Assembly (NCBI GenBank): GCA_037013685.1
Contig: CM072905.1
Coordinates: 6,645,491-6,709,490 of the forward strand
Direction of reading: 5' to 3'
Origin: Acridotheres tristis
Taxonomy: Eukaryota; Chordata; Aves; Passeriformes; Sturnidae
Length of the DNA stretch: 64,000 nucleotides
In this document: positions 54,301 through 64,000 of the stretch, one piece after another
Layout: each line of letters opens with the position of its first letter
Position numbering within the stretch: position 1 is the stretch's first letter
Position numbers and translations under genes: made by a program
Notes under the pieces: model-generated
Told to the model about the DNA's origin: nothing
What the model saw: the letters and a program-made list of their open reading frames with translations, nothing else
Databases searched by the model: none

Positions 54301-56576
54301 TACTCATTGTGATAAACTGGAAATAGTCACAAGGCTTTTCCAGGGTTTATTTGAGCTGCTTCATTTAAAAACCCAACAACTCAATTTTTGGCTACTCTTC
54401 CCCACAAATGTGCTCATTAACAACACAAGAATCCCCCCCTTGGTGGTTAAAAAGGAAACCAAAGGGCAGTGTCTGCAGGAGAGGGAGGCTGTGCCACAGG
54501 ACCTCAGGACTGGCTGCAGCTTCAGGAGCCATCCAAGAAAGTAACAGAGGGTAAAGTAGCAAAGTTGATCAAGAGAGTGATGAAATGTACTCAAACCCTA
54601 AAATTCATCAGTTATACTGGTAACACTTAATATATAAAGACCGATTGATAAATACAATATGCAAAATAACACGTGTGAGGAAAAAGCCCAAAAACCCCAA
54701 AGAACTGTAAATGTATGAACCTAAAGGTTTTAAACTATTACTCATCAGCAATTGTAACACAATCTGAAAATAAATTAGAGACATTACCTGTTTCTCTTAA
54801 TAAAATAAAACAAATATTTTGATACTAAATTTGTGTCAGCCCCTCTGTACTTTTGAGTACTTCTATTTAGCATTTTTTGATATTGGTTAAAATGAATTAA
54901 AATAAGTTGCGAAATTAATCAAGATAAAACAAAGTATGGAAAGGGTTTTGAACTATAAGAGATCAGACTCTCCCTACTTCCTTGTCAGAAAAAAAGCAAC
55001 AAAGACAAAAAGAAGTTTGCAAATCAATTCTCCCCATGAGAAGTACAGGGGAAATGTTTTCTTGTTGTCTCTTGCAAGGGGAGGGTGAGAGAAGAAAAGA
55101 GAAAATTAGTAAAACTCCTAGGTAGCATGCTTCAAACTAAGCAAGTGACTTTATTCCACTTAATACATGTTTACATTGTGAGGATTTCATGCTGTAATGT
55201 ACAGATGGATTCAAAATGAGTTTAGAAAATGCACAGAAGGTGTGGCCAGCAATTTTCAGGCACAGCCTCCAGCTGAGTGAGTCACTCGAGCCTGTCTGAA
55301 GGAAGCCAACACCTTACACTGAGAGGAACATCATGTCCAGGGCTAAACATTTGACCAACAGTCAGTACTAGAGGGCTCCATCTAGCCCAGTCTAGAATGG
55401 CAGATATTCAGAGTACAGAGAAGAATAGAGGAAAAATTGATGTGTAAAGAATTTTCTATTTCTTTTAATTGTGAAAATTGTGTCATTCACTTCAGATGGG
55501 AACTGCTCCCAGAACACTGTGAAGAGCAGAATTTACTTCCATCAAAGAAAGTTTAAATCATAATACATAATCCATTATAAAGTACAAGAAACTGAGTATT
55601 ATCTGTGGCAACCAGCAGTGAGTGGGAGAAAGGTGACTAATACAGGTAGCTGACAGCACAGTACAAAGGCCATGTGAAATCAGCTCAAATCTCTCTGTGG
55701 GGGCTGAAAAACCTTGGTGAACCCAAGCACACCCCAGGAGTGTTACTGAATCCCTGCCATTAGGACAGGAGAGTTCATTTTCACTCATTTGGACAATGGC
55801 CTCTCCCTCCCAGTTAGTAAACTGGGAATTTTGGGAACCATGAGTGAGGGAAAACAGATTATTTTAGGAGATTTTGATTAGGTATGGCCAAACTTCTCAG
55901 TTTTGACTGTAATTCTGACCAAAACCAGCTAAATCCAGTTAGAGTCAATGCAAACTTAGAAAACTGTATAACAGTATTTTCTTTGTGAGGACTTTAAACT
56001 AGGGAGCCCCTAAGGGTTCAGAAAAATTTGAACTACCTTGAGGGGTAGTTCAGCCACTTCCACAGAATCTCAGCCTACAGCACACCAGAGTCACCCATGG
56101 ATGATTTTCAGAAGCTGACCAGCCTGCAGAGCAGCTCTTTTATCAACATACTATCCTATGTTTAGTAACTTCAGCCTTTTTGGAAAGTTAAAAATAATGT
56201 TTTCTTCTCAACAAACAAGTTTTAGGGGGAATTTATTACTCATCATGCAAATAGAATCAACAGTGCTTTTAATCTTACTGCGACATCATGCAGGTGTTTG
56301 TAATCCAAACACAGACAGGTGGACTGAAACACAAATTTTTCAAAGGAAAGAAAACTCAACGAAGTTTATAGAAACGCTGGAAGCCTTTTTACTTCTGCCC
56401 TTCCTTATTACCCTCTAAAGAGAGTAAAGGTAACAACTTGTGAGATTTCCAGACACAACAAGCTGTAATGGGAAGGGTGGAAATCAGGAAATGTGGGTCA
56501 ACTATAATCACTTTGGTTATCTTTATTTTTTGTGACCCTGCAGAAGTTGTTGGCTTCAATCTGAATTTTTCTAGGT

Positions 56577-56640
56577 AGAAAGGTTGGACGTGATGAACTT
56601 GGAGATCTTTTCCAACCTAGGCAACTCAATGATTTTAGGG
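56577..56640 (+). mobile_element. CR1 3'-tail fragment
   Basis: AGAAAGGTTGGACGTGATGA, ACTTGGAGATCTTTTCCAAC and CTCAATGATTT are the typical end of CR1 in plus orientation. Confidence 0.8.
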
Positions 56641-58051
56641 AGACTCACAAGTCCCTTCAGCTGCCCATCCTGGCACAGAACAAGTGACACTCTTAACCTT
56701 ACAGCCAATTTTCAGGGAAGAAAAATGAGCAGTGTATCTCTTCTTTGTAAAGTGCATGGAAATGTCAAGACAGCTTGATGCTGGGAGGAAGTTAAACACT
56801 CTGGCATAAACAGTCAAAACAGACAAATCCACACAATTTTGGACAAACTACAGTTTCAGGAGAGGTAGGGCAGAGGCGTTGGTGCAAAATGTATTTTAAG
56901 AAAGAGGGACAGAAGTGAAGGCAAGGAGGAAGTAGAAGCAACTTCTGCTTCCTCCATTCCAGTGATCAGCAGGGAGCTGAACTGCCAGCCCATGCTTGAG
57001 CACTTCCAGGATTAAGGACACATCTAGTCCAAGCAGTCTTTGAGGACATTTAGAGCATTACAGAAAAAAAATTTAGCTGTGAAATACATGCACAACACAT
57101 TCCCCTAATACAGCCTGGACAAGGCAAATCTGTCAAGCTGGTGTTCATGTCACCAAAATTCAAGCATTGTTCAAAGGCAATGTTGGGAAAAAGAACATTT
57201 TAAATGCCAAATTTCATCTTTAAAAGTGTTCACTGTTCTTGGCTGCCACTTTGTCCTCATCTTCTTCCTTGAATTTGGTTCTTCCCTTCTTTTGCAACTG
57301 TAGGATGCATTTTGAACCCTTGTTTCCCTCCCCCCTCCCAAGAATTTCCTTGATTAGTTGTGTCCCCAGAAGTAAAGATTAGAGCACAAGACCTGAACTG
57401 CACAGGAGCTCAGGAAAATTACCTCTTGAGCAAAAGTAGCAGATTTTCCAGAGGTACTCACAAAAAGTAGACACTTCTGCAGCTTAAAAATCCTACTTAT
57501 TCTAAAATAAATGCACTAAGACCAGGAATCGAAGCATGGCTCTTTCCAAGCAGACCATAATCTATTGTTAATAGCAGTAAGTAAAAACTAGATCAAATGG
57601 TTAAAGTATCATTTTCATATTTATGCTAAAGAAGCGTAGGTAACAAAAGAAGACTTAAAATTTGACTGTACATCAGGACTTACAATGGCAAAACCTACTC
57701 AAGCTCAGCAAGAGTTGCAAGAATTTAAAATTTTGTGCCAATTTCTCACAAACCAGAGGGCTGACTAGCTCATACTACAAGCCTTCAGCACTAGCAGAGC
57801 TGCTATGATTAGTGGAACCTGCTGGCTCATACATAACTCATGAAGAATTCCCCCCTTTCCTCCCAAGGGAAACAATTTTGCATAACAGCAGCACTTCCCC
57901 CCCACCCCACCACGTAAACCTGTAGAGTTTTAGTACAAGTTAGAGCAAGAAGTAGGTTGGCTCCATGGAGAAAGCATGAATTCCAGAGACAAATTATTTA
58001 AATAAGAGGTTTTAGAGACTAACAGTATAATTACAGTTCAGCTGAAGAGAG

Positions 58052-58074
58052 AAAAAAAAAAAAAAAAAAAAAAA
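58052..58074. repeat. poly-A run
   Basis: About 23 A residues followed by GAAAAAG. It is a simple repeat with no retroposed gene body beside it. Confidence 0.9.
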
Positions 58075-61000
58075 GAAAAAGCTTTTTGCTCTCTCTGCAT
58101 GAGGTCCAGCTGCAGTGGAGCCAACAGGCAGCTCCCAACACGGCGTGCAGACTGACACGAACTCATGCAAACCAGTAAATCCAGCAGGTACAAACAGAAT
58201 CATTCTACTCTGTTGAGTATTCCCTTCTTATATTTTATTTATAAAGGGCAGTAACATTTGAACATCACCATTCTAAATTAATTACTCTACAGGCTGACAA
58301 TCTACTTCCTAGACAGAAATAGCTACTCCTAGCTTTTGCCTTATTCCAGTCACTGTTCTGATCTGCCATCACAGGATCAAAACCCAACAGATTTCACGAG
58401 TCCCCAGTACCAGGACTATTTGCTTTTCACAACCTCAAACAGTTGGAGACAAAAGAATCCAAGATCAGGTACAGAAATTCAAATGAGCAGTCATTCCTGA
58501 AGGGGATAAAAAGCCTCTTAAACTCTTCGAGGCATTTAAAACATTTTTAAAATGGGCTTTTAGTCAGTATCTACAGAAAAAACACCATTCTTTTCTTAAA
58601 GAGAGACATACAGGCTGAGGATAATTATGAACACAACTATTTAAAACACAAATTTCAGATGCATCTAGTAACTAATCAGGAAGTATTGTAGAGTAGCATC
58701 CGGGATTCAGGAATACAATAAATACCCTAAAAATAATTTTCATGAGCAGTTTTGGAGAGTGTCAGTTCACTTTTTGCTCTGTTAGAGCTCATCTGTACAA
58801 CCCCGTGTGTTTAGCACATGTCATCATGAAAAAACACATTCTTAAGTTTGTTAAACCAATTCTCACTTGAGTTGTCAGATGGTGGCACCAATCATGCATA
58901 CAAGCCATGGGAACAAGTTCAGGCTCCACCACAGACATTCTGCTTCACAACATTTTCTGTTCCATTTGAACACCTACTCCTAGGAGGTGCTACAAGATGT
59001 CTTCAAAGCTGAAGGCATGTGCCACTCACACAGTGCTTTAAATACTCAGCAACAGGACAGGAGCCTCAAAGTGACAAACAAGGACAAGCCCGAGGCTTGA
59101 CAGATTGAAATGGACAATGCTGCTGGTCTGTCTAAAAGGATTTGGCTATTTGAGGGAAAGAAACAACTTTTTCCAGCATTTCCCAATACAGAAAATGAAA
59201 AAAAAAACAATCTCGAAGTCATAGAAAGTATTCTCCCATCCTATTTTCTCTCCCAAGGGCCAAAGCATCCAAAAAACCACATTTATTTCCAAGTGTATAT
59301 TAATTATTCCAGTCAGTGGTGCTTGCCCAGCCTGGGAGATAACTGCCACTGCAGGACCAGCAAAGGAAATGAAAGAGCAAGAACAGCTGGGGGAATAAAG
59401 CTGCAGATAAGAACTCGTGTATCAAACTGCTGCAGTATCAGTCTCCTGATCTGCCTTGAAATGCAGAACACACACAAGTCACCTACTCATTTGCATTTTA
59501 AATCTAACACAATTTTCAGAGAAAACTGGAAATGATAGAGATCAAAGGCAGCTTTCCTAGCAAAATGCTAAATGAAGCAAGCAAAACATAAAACAAAAAC
59601 CTAGTGCCTCTTTTCCCTAGTGAAACACAGAACTACACAACTCTCTAAGGTTGTAAGACTGGGCACCAGAGAAAGAACAAATCCATTCTCTTGGTCACGT
59701 TCCTATGTAAGGATTCTATTTCCAAGTCACAGCTTCATCTCCCTGGCTAGGACCCATCCTACCAACACCTAAGGGCAGGGGGAAGAAGGGATTTCGGCTT
59801 ATCCTCTGCTACACTGTGTTAATCAAGCAGTAGCTGCTCAGACATTAACTAACACAGCAAAGTATTCATCCAGACTCCTGGGTGAGTTTTGTCATTCTCA
59901 CTGAGTCCCACCAGTGGGGTTACCGTGACTGCAGCCACCTCGAGCTCACTGAAAAACCTAAAGAAGGTCCAGTCCTTCCTCTTGCCCACACAGTGCAGAC
60001 AAACCCACGGACCTGAAGACACCTCGGGACTCACTGCTGCTACAACTCTCTGCTGTCACACCTGCAAAGGACATTCTGCAATTCAACACCACAGGCCGGA
60101 GGAAAGGTGATGCCACAGAGACACACAGGAAAAACCCAAAACTCATCTCCACTAGGTCCTGTGTGCTGCTGAATCCTTTGTGATGTAAATGGCTTTAAAT
60201 CTGCTTTTCTGGGGGAGGTGGGGGATGTGTGTGTAGGTGTGGTGGTTGAATTTTTAAAGTTGTTTGTTGTTATGGTTCTAAAATTAGCTTTGATTCTTCA
60301 AACCTTTTAAAACGCATATAAATAGAATTATTAAAAATTTAGCAAAGGTTGTAATTCAGGGATAAAGAACAAGTATGGAAATCTGCCATCTTCAGTATAA
60401 TAGCTTATAACACAACATTTCAATCTCACAGCAACTGTGAAAATGTCCAAACATTATATTTAGTAGATCTTCTAGTTTAGATTCCTACTGTAAAATTAAT
60501 CAAGTTTAGTAAATTAAAGCCCCTTTTGCTCAATTTGAGATTACAAGACTTATTTGCTCCAGTGTTGATAGGGCATTAATACCTAATTCTTTTACATTTT
60601 CATAAAATACGATTCATTTAGCCCAGCACTTTTTTTTACCTGAAGTTCAGGTTGATTTATGGCATGTAGCCCATGGCAATTTTAAAGCACAAGGGATTTT
60701 ATCAAAGGGTCATACAGTTTACTCCTTATTCGGCTGATCTCTACACAGAAAAACTGGATTTCTTATCTTCCCTTGTTTAGTTGGATCCTTATTAATTGTA
60801 GAGAGAAATGAGAAAAGTCTGAATATCACTGCAAACAGGATCCCTCCTCCAGCAATTAGCAGTGCTCTGCACACAAACTGGAAATCTATGAATATACTCC
60901 CAAACCTTAATAAATGCCACTAAAAATCATAATCCTTCTTTTCTTCCCTCAAGCTGCAATAAAGCTTGCACCATTTTAATTTAAAACAATAAATTAAATT

Positions 61001-62129
61001 AAAGTTAGTTCATTAACACCCAGGATGTCCAAGAATAACAGATGTTATTGATCTGAAATTCTCAGACAATCCCTAATCACAACGGTTAACACAACAGAAA
61101 TGTCACCTGACCGAAGAGGGAAGGCAGCATTTTTGTGCTGCCAGCGAATAAAAACAAAAGCACATCAATTGGTTGCAGTTTGACAAGCAGGTTGAACAAA
61201 GCAGATAAATAATTTATCAATCCAAAATGTGATTTGCTGCTATGCCTGTGCTAACACTTGTCTGTCACACCTGGCATATCACAAGCTGGACCTTGCAGAG
61301 AAGCTCTAACAGCTCTTCCATTAAACTGGCAGAGGCTGCTGAGCTTCAAATTAGCACCATGTCCCTGGTTATCACAGAATGCAACACGTGCTAAGGCAGT
61401 GGCACAAAACCAGCTGAGCTGACCACTAGCTATAGTCAGTGCTTGTTCAACATTCAGAACTCCTGCAGCCTTCAGGGAGCTCACAGCTCTCTGCTTTCAG
61501 GGACAAGTTTCAATAATCGTCACAAAAACCTTCTAAACAAAAACAAAGGCGCCATGTTTAAGGTGGAGTGTGTTTACTCCTTGCTTGCAAAGACCACTTC
61601 ACACCTTCAGACTGGAATACTCCATATCTTCGTCTCCTGCACAAAAATACCTTCAGATCTTGGTCTAAGCAGGTCCAAGCTCTTCTACAAATACAGAACA
61701 CAGGCTTTGTTAAGATTAGGTATTTCCTTCCCACACATTTCACCCTGATGCCAACAGAAGTTGGCTAATGGAACATAATCCACCTTCAGATTACTTTTAT
61801 ACATAAGAGGAACGATATTTGAGAAGTTTGCACTCAAACCAGGCCTTGAACACTTGGGCAGATCAGAAGAATGCAGCCCCTTAGAGCAGCATCTCTTTGT
61901 GAAACAGATTTCCAACTGCCAGGCTGTCAATCAACTACATTTCAGATAATTGCACTTGGTTTTATGTCTCTGTAATGTTCTGACAGTTTCAGCATCTTAG
62001 ATTGCAATATTGATCACATATTGATGGCAATTATCATACTTACTCAAGGCCACCAGCCAGGGAACATGACCTAAGCACAACCCTACAAATCAAACATCAC
62101 ACAGAGCAGAGCTGCCACTCATACCTAAG

Positions 62130-62296
62130 TCACAGAATAATGGAGCTTGGAAGGGCCTCTGGAAGTCACTCAATCCACCCTCCTGCTCAAAACAGGTCTA
62201 ATTAGATTAGAGTGCTCAGGGACTTGTCTGGGTATCTCCAAGGATGGGGATTCCACAACTTTTCTGGGCAATCTATTCTAATATTTGACCTATTTC
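62130..62296 (-). mobile_element. CR1 LINE 3' fragment
   Basis: The plus strand reads TCACAGAATAATGGAGCTTG, GAAGGGCCTCTGGAAGTCAC, CCACCCTCCTGCTCAAAACA, then CAAGGATGGGGATTCCACAA and CTGGGCAATCTATTC, a complemented CR1 3' end of a subfamily different from the 27382 copy. Confidence 0.85.
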
Positions 62297-64000
62297 ACTA
62301 TAAAGCACATAGTGCTTGCAATTTGGCTGAATCATTAATTCAGAAAATTGTTTCTCACACATTAAAATCATCAAGACCACACTGAGTCCATCCCATTACA
62401 ACAAATGGGAAATGATGGAGGAGTGTGTAAAGAAGGGAAAGGAAGGATGAATGTGAAGACAGTTTCACTCAAACCAGGAAAAATACTGGCACCTCTCTTC
62501 AGCAAGCCATAAATTTCTGCTCTCTAGGACAGACACCATGACATAACAGCCAATGCAGTGAGGTCACAGATGAGGCAGGGGAAAGAGCAGAAGGGAGACA
62601 GTGCTCCCCTCATTTATCATCATTCTGGTCTCTATCAAAACTGTTCCACTCTATCCTAACACAGAAAAATAATTTTCATGCAGGAACTGAAAACGCCACC
62701 TCAGCATCAAGTGTTAGCAAGCACTCAATCCTTTTAAGGGCTGACAAAGAAAATAAGTGTGGTGACAAACACTCATGTGGACAGAAATGGTGGAGACTGT
62801 CAAGTGTAGGATCAAAACGGGAAAAATAATCTTGACTTTGCTGAACAAAATTGCAAAGTGATCAAAATCCTGTCAGGGAAATCCTTCTTTTAGCACATAA
62901 GGAAGTTGGTTTGTGTATCACAAAAGTGAAAGCCTCAAAATTCAAGATGATGGCCTTCTACTTAAAAAGCCATCTACCTTCAGGTGGCCTTCTACCACCT
63001 GATCAATTTGAATAGTAAAAACAGTATCTAAGCACCCATGAATTAATTATGCTGACATCTACTGGGAACAGGAACTTGCTTCAGAACATTTTCTAGCTAT
63101 GCCCCAATAGCTAGAGAAAGAGGAAACTGAGCAGTAATTTATAGTTAGAAACAAAACAATTCTAACATTTAAGATATTAATTAATATGTTTAGTGCTCCT
63201 GCATTAACCACACAGAAACAGTTCTCAGACCACCATGGCATTAACTTTATACTTCTGATTAGATTTAGGAGGAATAAAGAAAAGAAATTACAATGAGAGG
63301 ACAAAGAATAGTGATTTTTCTTCTTTTCTCCCCCGGTTCCTGCCAAGCCACCAGCAAGTATTAGTGCACTTTAGATCTGGGTATTTGCCACTTAGCATGA
63401 AGGCCGATAGTTCTGGGGGACATAAAACCTGAATAACAAATACAGAGACCGAATTTAACTCCTCCCAATTTCAATATATACAGGGGGGAAAAAAAGGTGA
63501 AGACTGTAAAGGCATCAGGACAAAGCGAAAAAACAGTAAATCAAGATTTCAAGCAGGAATCTCTCAGCTTCCTTTACTTTTTTAAGTAATAGGACAGGCC
63601 ACCTTCACCCCTCCCAGCAGGACCCCAGTCACCAACAAGTTCCTGTGAAGCAACAGGAAACGCACGAAGCTTGAGAGCTGCAGCACTGTCAGAAGACACA
63701 GAAGGAAGCAGCAATCTTCCCTTTCTTTGGAAAAGGCTCAGCAAGTAGTATTTAGAGTATGTGAAGTTTAGAGAAAGCTGTCAGTGAGTATCTCCTGAGA
63801 GGCAGTGCTGCACTACCATACACTGCTAGAGCCACTGGACAGAAGGGTGGAGGACCCACTGTACTGCCAGAGTTACAGAAACCATAGAAGCAGCTTTACC
63901 ACCTAGTGCCCACAAAAAAAAAAAAGCCAAGCACTTTTCCTCTTCACTCAGCTGTTTTACAATTGCAAGACAAAGGTCAACTATCTTCACTCACTTTTGG

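Larger units (their letters stand above)
32649..64000 (-). other. GRB2: GRB2 large intron (runs off right edge)
   Basis: More than 31 kb with no exon I can support on either strand. I looked for the expected 78-base exon for residues 1-26 (MEAIAKYDF) on the minus strand and did not find it. Contents are two solo LTRs, three CR1 tails (about 42880, 56577 and 62130), homopolymer and simple repeats, and AT-rich unique sequence. A large intron at this point also exists in mammalian GRB2. Confidence 0.8.

Overview
This window is vertebrate nuclear DNA, almost certainly from a bird (a songbird or other neoavian is my guess). The evidence is spliced genes with GT-AG introns, many short 3'-end fragments of CR1 LINEs, no recognisable SINEs, solo endogenous-retrovirus LTRs, and compact genes behind CpG islands. 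The gene order is GGA3(-), MRPS7(+), MIF4GD(-), SLC25A19(-), GRB2(-), which is the order and orientation I know from human 17q25. No bacterial-type operon, CRISPR array, insertion sequence or unknown gene system is visible. The novelty is at the level of promoters, residue changes and mobile-element remnants.

Layout. 1-2180 is intron 1 of GGA3, whose first coding exon (2181-2220, minus) faces MRPS7 exon 1 (2345-2400, plus). Only 124 bp of GC-rich, TATA-less DNA separates the two start codons. MRPS7 has five coding exons (2345-5634; 233 aa) and ends near 6120. MIF4GD ends near 6265 on the opposite strand, so the two are tail to tail. Its five coding exons (6994-8883; 222 aa) are followed by a 5' region reaching a CpG island at about 10.0-11.15 kb. 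About 11.2-14.97 kb is intergenic with no gene I can support. SLC25A19 has six coding exons (15302-20554; 322 aa) and a CpG-island promoter near 20.8 kb with ZNF143- and NRF1-type motifs. A CR1 fragment (about 20930-21335) separates it from GRB2. GRB2 has a 3'UTR of about 2.2 kb and four of its coding exons in the window (24134-32648; residues 27-217). The exon for residues 1-26 lies beyond the right edge. From 32649 to 64000 there is only GRB2 intron, holding CR1 pieces, two related solo LTRs (37079-37446 and 39958-40410), simple repeats and unassigned AT-rich DNA.

Function. The products do not form one pathway. They are a Golgi/endosome clathrin adaptor (GGA3), a mitoribosomal small-subunit protein (MRPS7), a histone-mRNA translation factor (MIF4GD), the mitochondrial thiamine pyrophosphate carrier (SLC25A19) and the SH2/SH3 adaptor linking receptor tyrosine kinases to SOS and Ras (GRB2). 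Exon junctions were set by reading GT-AG sites and keeping the frame. All five proteins were recognised from memory of the families, not by a database search.
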